NCBI GenBank assembly: GCA_024226235.1
Contig: JAAELW010000217.1
Location: 1 to 33,742, forward strand
DNA from: a bacterium
GTDB lineage: Bacteria; Myxococcota_A; UBA9160; UBA6930
Length of the DNA: 33,742 nt
Reading direction: 5' to 3'
Below the pieces are notes generated by a model. It was not told the DNA's origin, searched no databases, and saw nothing but the letters and a program-made list of their open reading frames with translations. Both the position numbers and the translations under genes were made by a program. Shown here piece by piece: positions 8,288-17,600 of this stretch; position 1 is the stretch's first letter; each line of letters begins with the position of its first letter.

Positions 8288-9379
8288 GTGAGCAAGACCG
8301 GGCCGATGGGACACCTGCTGGGGAGAGGGGCGGCGGAGAGCGAGGCGCCGGGGCGCCTGCGCGGGAATCTCGTGCGAGCCGTCTCGGCGGTCGTCTCAGC
8401 GCTGCTCACCCTCTTCATCGCCAAGAACATCGCGATCTTTGTGTGGTGGCTCTCGAACCGGGCGAACCGCATCGACTTCCGGGACAGGGTCTCGTTGCGC
8501 CGCCGGGTCGAGGCGGCCACACGCGAGGGGCGCCCCGTGCTCTTCGCCTCCAATCACGTATCCATGTTCGACGACCCGGTGCTCCCCATGGCGCTCTACC
8601 GCATGGGCGCGCGAGCCATCCGAGAGTGGCTCGTCCTCGCAACACTGTTGCTCCTGTACTGGACCGTTCCCGCCACGCTGCTTCCACCCGCGGTTCTGGG
8701 CATCGCTGTACTGGGCTGGGCTGCGGGGATCGCGTTCTTCGGAGCCCGCAAGGTCTGGTGGTCCCTGGGAGACCTGGTCAACTTCAGCGGGGCGACGGCG
8801 CTGCGCGGCAAGCTCGAGATCGGCCGGAAACGGCCGCTCTCGCGAACTCGCCTCGCACTGCTGCGCGCGACGGATCGCGCCATCTTCCACTTCATGCGCA
8901 GCGGCACCGTCAAGACGGTGTTCGTGGATCGCCGGGCCGGAGAGGAGGCGAAGCGGGCTCGCGCCCGTGCCGTGACTCTGACGATCGACATCGCGGCGCG
9001 TGCCGAGCCCATCTGGATCTTCTTCGAGGGAAACCGCGAGAGGATTCCCGGCGAGATCGGGCCCGCGCGGCGGGGGATCGGCGACATCATCGTCGGACTG
9101 CGGAGGCGGGGACTCGATCCGCTGGTAGTGGGCGTCCGCCAACGCGGCCTGGAGCACGTGTTGCCGCGAGGGTCGAAGCGGTTCATCACCTCGGGACACC
9201 TGATCGAGGTGTGCTGGTGCGAATGCCAGGTCGACGCCGCGGGCCCGACCGGCGGCCCCGAGAGCGACCCGCAGGCCGTTGCTGACGCCGTTCGCGAGCA
9301 GGTCGCAGCTCTCCAGCCCGGCGAGCCCCGCAGAGGCGAAGGTCCCGGCGGAGAGGACGGAGCGGGACGGAGTGCGTAG
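8288..9379 (+). CDS. Tafazzin-like PlsC acyltransferase with a membrane insert
   Basis: The start is placed at GTG 8288 (363 residues); ATG 8306 is an alternative, and the longer frame to 7988 runs inside the previous gene. A membrane helix sits at residues 31-55. The acyltransferase HX4D motif is NHVSMFD at 89-95, followed by DP, which recalls the tafazzin NHxSxxDDP signature. The second motif appears as FFEGNRE near 246-252, replacing FPEGTR, and PLVVGV follows. Between the two motifs is an insert of about 100 residues containing one or two hydrophobic helices, larger than in ordinary PlsC. The expected role is transfer or remodelling of acyl chains on lysophospholipid at the inner membrane. 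The stop overlaps the next gene by eight bases. Confidence 0.75.
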   Translation: MSKTGPMGHLLGRGAAESEAPGRLRGNLVRAVSAVVSALLTLFIAKNIAIFVWWLSNRANRIDFRDRVSLRRRVEAATREGRPVLFASNHVSMFDDPVLPMALYRMGARAIREWLVLATLLLLYWTVPATLLPPAVLGIAVLGWAAGIAFFGARKVWWSLGDLVNFSGATALRGKLEIGRKRPLSRTRLALLRATDRAIFHFMRSGTVKTVFVDRRAGEEAKRARARAVTLTIDIAARAEPIWIFFEGNRERIPGEIGPARRGIGDIIVGLRRRGLDPLVVGVRQRGLEHVLPRGSKRFITSGHLIEVCWCECQVDAAGPTGGPESDPQAVADAVREQVAALQPGEPRRGEGPGGEDGAGRSA

Positions 9380-10172
9380 CCTGGCGGCCGACTTCTTGCG
9401 CTTGCTCGCCACTGCGCCGGGCTGGATCTTCATGGTGCTCTGCAGTCTCGTGTGGGGAGTGCTCATCATCCCACTTACTCTGCTGCTCGCCCGCGTCTGG
9501 CCCGGCGCCCGCCAACTCTTCAGCGACCTGACCCATCGGGCGCTGCACCTGTACATCACGACTCTGCCGTTCGTCCGGTTCCAGGTGGAGGGAAGAGAGA
9601 AACGACTTCACGGGCCGCGCATCCTGGTGGCAAACCACCAGTCGTGGCTGGATCCCATCCTCATGATCGGTCTCGAACCGCGCCTGGGCGGGCCCGTTCG
9701 GCGCTATATGCTTCGGGTCCCGATCTTCGGATCCATCATCCGGCTGGCGGGCTTCTATCAGTCGGACATCGGCGACACCCCATCCCTGGAGCAGATGCGT
9801 GTCGGCGCCGAAGAGGCGAAGGCGCGCAACGGTGGGCTGTTGTTCTTTCCGGAGGGAACACGTTCGGCGGACGGAGAGATCGGGCACTTCTACCGCGGTG
9901 CATTCCGGATCGCCGTGGACTACGACCTCCCCGTCCAGCCGGTGGTGATCGAGGGCCTCGATCAGGTGCTTCCGCGGGGCCACGTCATTGCCCGGACCTG
10001 CTGGCGCTACCCGGTTCGGATCCGCTACCTCGATCCGATCCTGCCGCCCTTCGAAGACGGGCTGCGCCGGAACGTCGTGCGTGCGCTGAGCGATCAGGTG
10101 CGCGGCGCGCTCGTCGACGAGCTGGCGCGGCTCCGTTCGGATCGCAGCACTCCCACCCGGATCGCGTCGTAG
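9372..10172 (+). CDS. 1-acyl-glycerol-3-phosphate acyltransferase (PlsC) family protein
   Basis: The start is most likely GTG 9372 (266 residues), eight bases before the upstream stop and after a GGAGAGGACGG purine run; a TTG at 9279 would add 31 residues with no family support. An N-terminal membrane helix covers about residues 15-42. HX4D reads NHQSWLD at 88-94, and the glycerol-phosphate-binding motif FPEGTRS falls near 158-164, followed by QPVVIEG. Both motifs are canonical and the length is typical of the family. The tight overlap with the tafazzin-like gene suggests coupled translation and a joint role in phospholipid synthesis or remodelling. Confidence 0.82.
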   Translation: MRSLAADFLRLLATAPGWIFMVLCSLVWGVLIIPLTLLLARVWPGARQLFSDLTHRALHLYITTLPFVRFQVEGREKRLHGPRILVANHQSWLDPILMIGLEPRLGGPVRRYMLRVPIFGSIIRLAGFYQSDIGDTPSLEQMRVGAEEAKARNGGLLFFPEGTRSADGEIGHFYRGAFRIAVDYDLPVQPVVIEGLDQVLPRGHVIARTCWRYPVRIRYLDPILPPFEDGLRRNVVRALSDQVRGALVDELARLRSDRSTPTRIAS

Positions 10173-10437
10173 CCGCGGTGACGGTCGAGGCGGCCCCTCA
10201 GCTCGGGATCCGTGCCTTGAACCATCTGGCGAGCTTCTGGACGCCTACTGAACCCCAATAGATGGGCTCTGGAATGCCGACAGAATTGTCTGGAATACCG
10301 GCATGGGTGCGTGATAGGCTGCCGATGGTTACGGACTTCGGAAGTGTCGGGGATAGCTGGCAGACATCAGGCCCTGGGGCCCCTGCGTTGAGGAGGACCC
10401 TGCAACTCCGATGTCATCCTTTCAGCACGAGGGGTTC
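10173..10437. promoter_or_regulatory. Leader region of the lipoprotein gene with a direct repeat
   Basis: This gap of 265 bases holds no gene. A 12-base direct repeat TCTGGAATRCCG occurs at 10268-10279 and 10289-10300, exactly 21 bases apart, so both copies lie on the same helix face. It could be a regulator site for the lipoprotein/secreted protein unit that follows. A GAGGAGGA run at 10390-10397 precedes the non-preferred ATG at 10411. Confidence 0.35.
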
Positions 10438-11082
10438 ATGCCGACAGCCAGACCCATCGCCACCAGACTTGGGTTCCTGCTCGTCCTCATGCCTGTAGTT
10501 CTCGCGGTCGGTTGCCCCACATTCAAGGGCATCGCGATTCTGGAGCCCGTTCCAGGCGAGCTTCGGGCGGACGACAACGTTCGCCTCGAAGCCCGCTTCG
10601 CCAAAGCCATCGATCTGTCCACCACCGTTGTGATGCTGGATGGGGTCGATCTGGTCCAGCAGTTCGGTCTCGTGCCACCTTTCACCGGCCAGGGTGGCAA
10701 CGTGATGATCGGCCCGGACCTGGTCGTGGTCAGTGATTTCGGCCTGGATCCGGATGGCCCCTACCCCCACCTGAGGCTCGACGCCGGTGGTCTTTCCGTT
10801 GGCGCCCATGATTTCGATGTCCAGGGTTTTCGGCCCTCGGATGGCGCCACCGTCATCGCTACCAAGGGTTTCGTGATGGTAGGCGCCCTCGACGAGAAGG
10901 TCCGCGCGATCACCAGCGCTGGCCTGGTGGCGCCATCCAAGACCTCGGGTGGCTTTCATCTTGGCAACGCTTCAGCGGGCGATGCTTCTGCCGGTATGCC
11001 CGTGTCCTATCCAGACGGTTCCGAGCTCCGGACCGGCGTCATAGAAACCGTCGAAGCCCGTCTCGCGGGTGGTACTCCGTAA
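10438..11082 (+). CDS. Lipoprotein with an Ig-like domain, function unknown
   Basis: The start is chosen at ATG 10438 behind GAGGGGTTC because it gives a normal signal peptide (basic n-region, hydrophobic core, lipobox LAVGC with Cys at residue 26); ATG 10411 would add nine residues. The mature part begins with IAILEPVPGELRADD, which looks like the first strands of a bacterial Ig-like domain, and continues with beta-rich, acidic sequence. No enzyme motif is visible. It is predicted to be anchored in the outer membrane facing the periplasm or the surface. The next gene starts 29 bases downstream and encodes a secreted multi-domain protein, so the two are probably co-transcribed partners. I do not recognise the family. 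Confidence 0.75.
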   Translation: MPTARPIATRLGFLLVLMPVVLAVGCPTFKGIAILEPVPGELRADDNVRLEARFAKAIDLSTTVVMLDGVDLVQQFGLVPPFTGQGGNVMIGPDLVVVSDFGLDPDGPYPHLRLDAGGLSVGAHDFDVQGFRPSDGATVIATKGFVMVGALDEKVRAITSAGLVAPSKTSGGFHLGNASAGDASAGMPVSYPDGSELRTGVIETVEARLAGGTP

Positions 11083-11111
11083 CGCTCCACTTCCACCCCG
11101 GAGGAGACTCC

Positions 11112-13304
11112 ATGCGAATCCATTCGGCTGCTCTGGCTCTACTGATCTTGCTCGCGCCGGCGGCCCACGCCACGGCACCTGCCGTTCCGGGCGGCTTCAC
11201 CTACCAGGGTGTCCTGCTCGACAACCTGGGGCAGCCGCAGACCGGCCCCGTGGATCTCACGATTCGACTCTGGGACCTGGGATTCTCCGGAACGCTCCTC
11301 TACAAGCAAGACCGCGACAACACGACCCTGGTGGATGGCGTATTCTCCGTCCTGATCGGACCCACGGGCATCGCTACGGATGTCCCGACCAACCCGCTCA
11401 CCACGAATCTGGTCGATGCCCTCAGCATGGATCTCGGAGCCTCGGGAGCCGTCTGGATCGAGGTATCCGTCGATGGCAATGCGCCCCTCGGTCGCAACCA
11501 ACTGCAGGCGGTCCCGTTCGCGGTGAAGGCGGAAACGGCTGAGCAGGCGACGAATGCGACCAACATCCTCACGGCTGGCGGTATGAGCGGAGGCATCCTC
11601 GATTCGATCTGGCTGGAGTTCGATTTCGATGGTGGAGCGCCTCCGAACGACGATCCCAGCGAAGGAACCGGAGACACGGATTCGGATGGAACGCCCAACT
11701 TCCTGGATGCCGACAACGACGACGACGGCTTCAGCGATACCGTCGAACTCAGCCAGGGCTCGGACATCAACCTGATCACGCCCCGAATCGATTCGTTCTC
11801 GGGAGTTGGATCCGAGTTCATCGCCCTTCCGCTCACGGCGACGGGCAACAGCTTCGACGCGGCCATGACCGTTACGATTGGCGGCACTGGAGTCTCTCCC
11901 ACAGCGGTCACCCCCACGAGCTTCGACTTCGTGGCGCCAGCGATTCCGGAGGGGAGCTATCCCGTCGTCGCGACCCATCCAAACGGGGAGTTCGGCTCCG
12001 CAAACCTCACCTACCTCGCACTCGTTCCCCAGATCACCTCATTCTCGGCAAACGGCTCGATCCTCGTTCCCGTCCCGATTACCGCGACAGGGACCGACTT
12101 CGACCCAGGGATGACCCTCACCGTGGGTGGCCTTGCCGTCACGCCGACCTCCGTGACGGCGACGAGCTTCGACTTCACTGCGCCGGTCATGCCATCCGGC
12201 CCGCATCCTGTGGCCATAACGGTCCCCGCAGGAGGGATGGCCTCATTGGATCTGACGTACGTCCTAGACCGGTCCATCTTCCCGTTCGACCCGGTCGAAG
12301 CCGTGGCAATCGGGACAGACCAGCTCTTGACTCATCTCGACGCAGACTACTTCCGGGACACGGTGGATGACGGGCAGGTCGTCCTCGGTCCGCTGCAGTC
12401 GATCCCATCCTCCGAGGATGGCACCACCTCGGTCCACTGGGATTCCACGGGCCGTCTGGCTGGGTTGCGTGTGAATTCGAGCACCAACATGACCGAACTG
12501 ATCATCGATACGGACCTCGACGGAGATTTGGAAGCCGCCGAGGCCACCGCGATCGAGAGTATCGGCAGCGACCGAACGCACGGTGTGAGCCTCATCCACG
12601 ATGGCTCCGACAGGCCTGCCTTCGCGTACCTCCGGGCCACGTCGTTGAATACCCGCCCGCAGGTTTATCATGACCGGGATGGCAACGGGGATTTCGCGGG
12701 CCCGAACGAGTTCGTCATCGTCGAGTTCCGCGCGGGCTCCACGATCGGCTCACCGGCCCTCGGAGAACTTGCGGCCGATTCGGTCGCCCGGTTGGCTTAC
12801 GTTTCCGATGCCGAGTTGGCCGGCGAGCTTCGCGTTGCCTGGGATCGAAGCGGTGACGGCGACTACGCCGATACGGTCGGCACGAACCCCGAGAAATTCG
12901 TAGCCGCCACCACGCTACCGCTCTGTCTGGGAACGGATTTTGATGGCTCGGATGCCCTGGTCATCGTGTATGGCGACGTCTACGGGCTCCACCTGCTGCA
13001 TGACACCAGCGGCGACGGCGACTTCAACGATGCTGGAGAGAACACCATACTCGCCCCCGTCGGTCTGGTGGACACAGCGACGGGTTGCGACGTGGACGCC
13101 AGCGGAAGCGGCCTCGCCATTGCCGCCACCGACGGAGCCAACATGGCCCTGCTCGTCGATCGCAACGGCGACGGCGACTTCGGCGACACCAACGAGAACA
13201 CCCTGGAGAGCACCACGACCACGAGCCCGATCGCAGTGGAGCGCCTGGGGAACGGCACGGTGGTCGTGCAGACACCGGAGGGCGTCGTGGAGGATCCGAA
13301 CTAG
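11112..13304 (+). CDS. Secreted multidomain protein with IPT/TIG-like repeats and Asp-rich calcium-type loops
   Basis: A 730-residue protein starts at ATG 11112 with a GGAGGAG ribosome site and a signal peptide ending near AHA (residue 20). Order of parts: a beta domain that begins FTYQGVLLDN and ends LQAVPFAVKAETA, a module I associate with many secreted surface proteins; a TSP3-like acidic loop DTDSDGTPNFLDADNDDDG; two IPT/TIG-like repeats (each about 75 residues, starting IDSFSG and ITSFSA); then a C-terminal region with recurring DRDGNGDF, DRSGDGDY, DTSGDGDF and DRNGDGDF loops spaced roughly 52-58 residues. These loops are the kind that bind calcium. No autotransporter, LPXTG or PEP-CTERM anchor is seen at the end. 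It is likely a surface or extracellular adhesion or matrix protein; partner of the upstream lipoprotein by position. Confidence 0.78.
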   Translation: MRIHSAALALLILLAPAAHATAPAVPGGFTYQGVLLDNLGQPQTGPVDLTIRLWDLGFSGTLLYKQDRDNTTLVDGVFSVLIGPTGIATDVPTNPLTTNLVDALSMDLGASGAVWIEVSVDGNAPLGRNQLQAVPFAVKAETAEQATNATNILTAGGMSGGILDSIWLEFDFDGGAPPNDDPSEGTGDTDSDGTPNFLDADNDDDGFSDTVELSQGSDINLITPRIDSFSGVGSEFIALPLTATGNSFDAAMTVTIGGTGVSPTAVTPTSFDFVAPAIPEGSYPVVATHPNGEFGSANLTYLALVPQITSFSANGSILVPVPITATGTDFDPGMTLTVGGLAVTPTSVTATSFDFTAPVMPSGPHPVAITVPAGGMASLDLTYVLDRSIFPFDPVEAVAIGTDQLLTHLDADYFRDTVDDGQVVLGPLQSIPSSEDGTTSVHWDSTGRLAGLRVNSSTNMTELIIDTDLDGDLEAAEATAIESIGSDRTHGVSLIHDGSDRPAFAYLRATSLNTRPQVYHDRDGNGDFAGPNEFVIVEFRAGSTIGSPALGELAADSVARLAYVSDAELAGELRVAWDRSGDGDYADTVGTNPEKFVAATTLPLCLGTDFDGSDALVIVYGDVYGLHLLHDTSGDGDFNDAGENTILAPVGLVDTATGCDVDASGSGLAIAATDGANMALLVDRNGDGDFGDTNENTLESTTTTSPIAVERLGNGTVVVQTPEGVVEDPN

Positions 13305-13310
13305 GTTTCA

Positions 13311-13386
13311 TGGAGCGCGAGACGGGACTCGAACCCGCGACCCTCGGCTTGGGAAGCCGATGCTCTACCAACTGAGCTACTCGCGC
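13311..13386 (-). tRNA. tRNA-Gly, anticodon CCC
   Basis: On the minus strand a full cloverleaf can be drawn. The acceptor stem is GCGCGAG/CTCGCGC. The D arm contains AGCTCAGTTGGTAGAGC. The anticodon stem TCGGC/GCCGA has loop TTCCCAA, giving anticodon CCC. The T arm contains GGTTCGAGTCC. The discriminator is T and the CCA end is encoded (13311-13313). The anticodon reads GGG glycine codons, which are used in GC-rich genomes. Its 3' end lies seven bases beyond the stop of the convergent secreted-protein gene. The upstream same-strand gene is the ExeA-like ATPase, 60 bases away. Confidence 0.95.
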
Positions 13387-13446
13387 GCGGAGGAGGAGGG
13401 TCGCACGCGGGTCCTCGTGGGGCAAGCCGGGCTGGGCGGTTCCGAT

Positions 13447-14604
13447 CTACTCCTTGACCAGATCCACGAACAGGTCTTCGAGTTCGCCGCGCGCAGGCGG
13501 CTCGTCGCCCAGGAGCTGATCTCTGCCTGTGCCGGACGGCGCGGGCGAGGGTGCCGCGGGCGGCGGCTGCAGAGCGGACGGTGAGTCATCGTGCCATCGG
13601 GCATCTGGCTGCGCCGCGGGGTCGGCCGCGGTGGCCACCGGCGGCTCGGTATCGGACGCGATCACTTCGGCCATCCGGTAGCCAACAGCTTCAGGTGCGC
13701 TCGCCGCGGGCGCGATCGGATCGATGGAAGCTGGGGATGCGGGTGCGGACCGATCCTGGGCGGGTTCTTCCTCATCGCCCTCTTCTTCCACGGCCCAGGG
13801 CCGCAGCTCAGCAGTGGCCCGCTCTACGTCACCCGCACTGGCCGAAACACGCCCGGCCAGATGCGCCTCGAACAATGCGTTGTCCGCCAGCGTGTTCAGG
13901 TAGCGCGGCACACCCTTCGAGGCCTTGATCAGGGCCTGGACGGCGGAAGCATCCAGGATGGCAGGGTTGCCCCCAGCGGTGAGAATCCGGTGGCTCAGGT
14001 ACTGGACGGCATAGGTCGCGTCGAACGGCTGCAGCTGGATGCGTTGGTCGACTCGGTCGCGAATCGCGGGCTCGTCGGCGATGGCATCGTCAAGGCTTTG
14101 AAGGCCGACCAGCACCAGACATAGCATCCGGCGGTCTTCGTATTCCAGATTCAGCAGGCCCCGCAGCTCACCGAGCAAACCCTGCTCAGCGAGAACCTGC
14201 GCTTCGTCGAAGATCAGCACGGTCTGGCGTCCGTCTTCGCGCACGATGGCGAGTTGCTCGTAGATCTGGGCCATCAGGGCCTGACGTTCCTCAGCGGGCT
14301 CTTCGACGCCAAGCTGGCGTGCAAAACGATCGAGGATCCAATGGCCATCCGTCACGCCGGGAATCGGCACGAGCATGCAGGCCTCGAAGACATCCTCTTC
14401 GAGCGCCTCGAGGAAGTGGCGGACGAGCACGGTTTTGCCCACACCCCCGGCACCGGTGACCACGGAGAGCCCCTTGCCCTGGAGCGTCGCGCGCATCAGG
14501 CGGCGCTCTACGTCCTGGTGAGCGGGCGACTCGTAATAGAAGGCAGGCTGGGACTCGTTCGAGAAGGGATCCCGGCTGAGCTGGAAGGTCGATAGATGTT
14601 CCAC
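13447..14604 (-). CDS. ExeA-like AAA ATPase
   Basis: The start is GTG 14604, 15 bases after the stop of the large TPR gene; GGAG lies somewhat far upstream. The 385-residue protein opens with FQLSRDPFSNESQPAFYYES, typical of ExeA/GspA-type ATPases, then Walker A GAGGVGKT (about residues 51-58), Walker B VLIFDEAQ and a sensor region with RVDQRIQL. After about residue 275 it changes to a Pro/Ala/acidic linker that ends in a short conserved-looking tail, LEDLFVDLVKE. No transmembrane helix, SPOR or peptidoglycan-binding domain is visible, unlike full ExeA or DamX. Relatives help large envelope machines such as secretins cross or assemble at peptidoglycan. Being last in a block that descends from pilQ, a role with the T4P machine is likely but inferred. 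Confidence 0.85.
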   Translation of the reverse strand: MEHLSTFQLSRDPFSNESQPAFYYESPAHQDVERRLMRATLQGKGLSVVTGAGGVGKTVLVRHFLEALEEDVFEACMLVPIPGVTDGHWILDRFARQLGVEEPAEERQALMAQIYEQLAIVREDGRQTVLIFDEAQVLAEQGLLGELRGLLNLEYEDRRMLCLVLVGLQSLDDAIADEPAIRDRVDQRIQLQPFDATYAVQYLSHRILTAGGNPAILDASAVQALIKASKGVPRYLNTLADNALFEAHLAGRVSASAGDVERATAELRPWAVEEEGDEEEPAQDRSAPASPASIDPIAPAASAPEAVGYRMAEVIASDTEPPVATAADPAAQPDARWHDDSPSALQPPPAAPSPAPSGTGRDQLLGDEPPARGELEDLFVDLVKE

Positions 14605-14619
14605 GGCGGGATGGTGCTC

Positions 14620-17600
14620 CTAGACGAATGAAATTTTCTTGCGGCGGCGGGGCTTCTTGGGCGGCTCGGGCTCATCGGCCGCTTCGACCTGCGTCGCCGG
14701 TTCCGGCTCGGGCTCGGATTCCGGTTCGGGCTCTGGCTCCGGTTCCGGCTCCATCTCGGGTTCCAGCACCAGTTCGGATTCAGGCGTCAGTCCGGGTTCT
14801 GTGGAATCGGACTCTGGCTCGTCGGGTTCATCACTCTCGGATTCGCCATCGTCGTCGTCTTCCAGGAAATCGTCGAAGGATTCGTAGACCGGCTCCTCGG
14901 GCTCATCTGCCACCTCTTCCTCGAGGCCGGAGGGACTGTCCGCAACGAGATCGTCGAAGCTCTCGTATGTCTCTTCGCCGGTTTCGTTCTCTTCCTCCTC
15001 CGCTGCTACGGGCTCGGACAGATCATCGAGTGCCGCGATCTGTTCATCGACTTCGGGGAACTCCGGGTCGAGGTTCTTCACGGCCTCGAAGGCCTCACGT
15101 GCCCGCGGCACATCGCCGACGCCTGCGTACGCCCGGCCGAGATCGAAGCGCAAGCCGATCTGCTGCTCCTCCTGGACCCCGGGCAGACCCAACGCTTGCT
15201 CGAGATGCGCCACCGCATCGATGATCCGACCCAACTCGAACGCACAGAGGCCCATCATGTGCAGACAGGGCAGCTTTCTTGCCTCCGCACCCATGGCCGC
15301 CTGGAACTCGACGATGGCGTCCTCGTGCAGACCCATCTCCTTGTAGGCGATCCCGAGGTCGTAACGGGCCTCGAAGTCTCCATCTTCGAGAGCGCCCTCG
15401 ACGCCCTGCTTGAAGGCGGCAAAAACTTCTTCGAAGCCCTCGCCCTCCGTTCCGGCAGCCAGAGGCATGCCTGCACCGGCTTCATCGTCGAGATCGAACG
15501 CATCGGACAATTGTGCGGCCAGGTCGAATCCCGCAGCGTCGTCGGACGCCGCTTCGAACACGACGGGGGCAGTCACCTCTGCTTCGGTAACCCTCGCCGA
15601 AGCATCCTCCTCGAGGAACGCAGCATCCGCGATCCCGATAGCCTCGGATTCCGGCGTCTCGGGCTCCGCAGTCTCGGACTCCGGCGTCTCGGGCTCCAGA
15701 ACCTCCGGCTCGGCTTCCTCGGACGGAGCGACCTGCACCGTCTCCGCAGCGGAATCCTCGTCGGCAGTCTCCGGTTCGACGACATTCAGGATCGGACCCG
15801 TGTCCTCATCCGGATCACCGCCGAACTCTGCCACCGGTACCGGTGCCGGATCTTCGGTCGAGTCATCCTCGTCGTCGAAAATGTCGTCACCCACCAGATC
15901 GACCGGTTCGGGGGTGTCCTCCTCCGCCAGCCCGGCACTCATCTCGATGCCCACGCCTGCAACATGCCCGGCGCTCGCGGCTTCGATTTCGCCCACCCGC
16001 AGCAATGCCCCGGGATGGCTCGGCGCGAGTGAGAGAATCCGCTCGTAGACGATGCGCGCCTCGTCCAGCATTCCCTGCTGATAGAAGAAGTCCGCCTCCT
16101 CCAGATCCTCGGCCATCTGGGCCGGGGTCGTCGCAGAGGACGAAGCCCCCGCCACCTCATCCGAGCGCTCCAGCGACACCTCGCCTTGGGATTCCTCGAA
16201 GACTGCATCTCCGAGTCCGACAGCTTCCTCGTCATCGTCGAGAGGACTGTCGAGCACCGGGTCCGAGATTTCGATCCCGACAGCGTCCTCGCTATCGGTG
16301 GAGACCTCCATCGGGCTCTCTTCGACCGCCTCGAGTCCGCAGTCCACGTCGTCGGCGACCTCGGGCATCACGGACTCAGCGGTCACGGGTTCGGCTGCAA
16401 GCGGCTCGGGCTCGGAAGCCGGAGGATCAATCGCCAGCTCCACCTCTCCGGAGAGATCGAACTCGGGTACGAGTTCCTCCTCTTCCACTTCAGCATCACT
16501 GTCGGCCTGCGGGGCCAGATCGATTGCGATTTCGTCTCCGGCCAGCTCCAGAACGTCTTCCGATTCATCGAGCGGCTCGGAATCGTCAAGCTCCACATCC
16601 ACATCGAACTCGATCTCTACATCGGTGCTGGTTCCGAGTGTGTCCGCATCAGCTTCTGCAACCGATGCGAGCGAATCGTCTTCAGCATCTGATCCGAGCG
16701 AATCGTCTTCGGCATCTGATCCGAGGACGTCGTCCTCGATCTCCAATGCGATGGAATCATCTCCGGTATCCGACCCGAGTGCATCATCATCCAGATCCGA
16801 TCCGAGGACATCGTCCTCGATCTCCAACGCAACGGAATCATCTTCGGCATCCGATGCAAGCGCATCGTCTTCTACATCCGATGCAAGCACATCGTCTTCT
16901 ACATCCGACGCGAGCACATCGTCTTCCGCATCCGATCCGAACGCATCGTCTTCGATCTGGGCGATCGGCTCCGATTCCGGGTCGGGCTCGGACTGGAGTT
17001 CGAGATCGGATTCGGGGGGAACCAGGGCTTCGGCCCGTTCGGCATCCAACACTGCCACGCACTGCCGGAGGCGGTCGAAAGCCTCCGCATCACCGGCCTG
17101 GCCGGCAGCCTGAGCACCGCGCTCGTATGAGGTGACTGCGTGCTCGATCTGACCCGAGGCCTCGAGCGCCTCACCCAGCTTTGCGAAGGCGGCGACACTC
17201 GCCGGATCCTGCCGCACGATTGCACGCAGGCTGGCGATCGCACGATCGTGCTTTCCATAGCGGAGATAGACGCTGGCCTCTGCCAACAACTGCTCGGGAT
17301 CACCGTCGACTTCGGGAACGACCTGGGTCTCAGAAGCGTCGACCTGGGGCAACGGCGGGAGACTCGCGTCTTCCACCTCGGTGTGCTTCTGATTGCTCTC
17401 TCCGAGAGGACTTCCAAGAGACATCCCGTTCGGGTCGAATGTAGGCTCTCCGGCCTCGGCTCCGAGGTCTTCCACCGTCGAACCGAGCAACTGGTCATCG
17501 GCCACATCCTCTGCGCCGGAGTCACTCACGGTCGCCGGGGCAACGAAGCGCTGGGTGATGTCACGAGCCACATCATCATTGCCGCGCTCGCGATGGATCT

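Noticed and set aside
16657-16953. Regular repeats considered as a CRISPR array
   Set aside because: The units are contiguous 27-mers in frame without spacers, inside a coding region.
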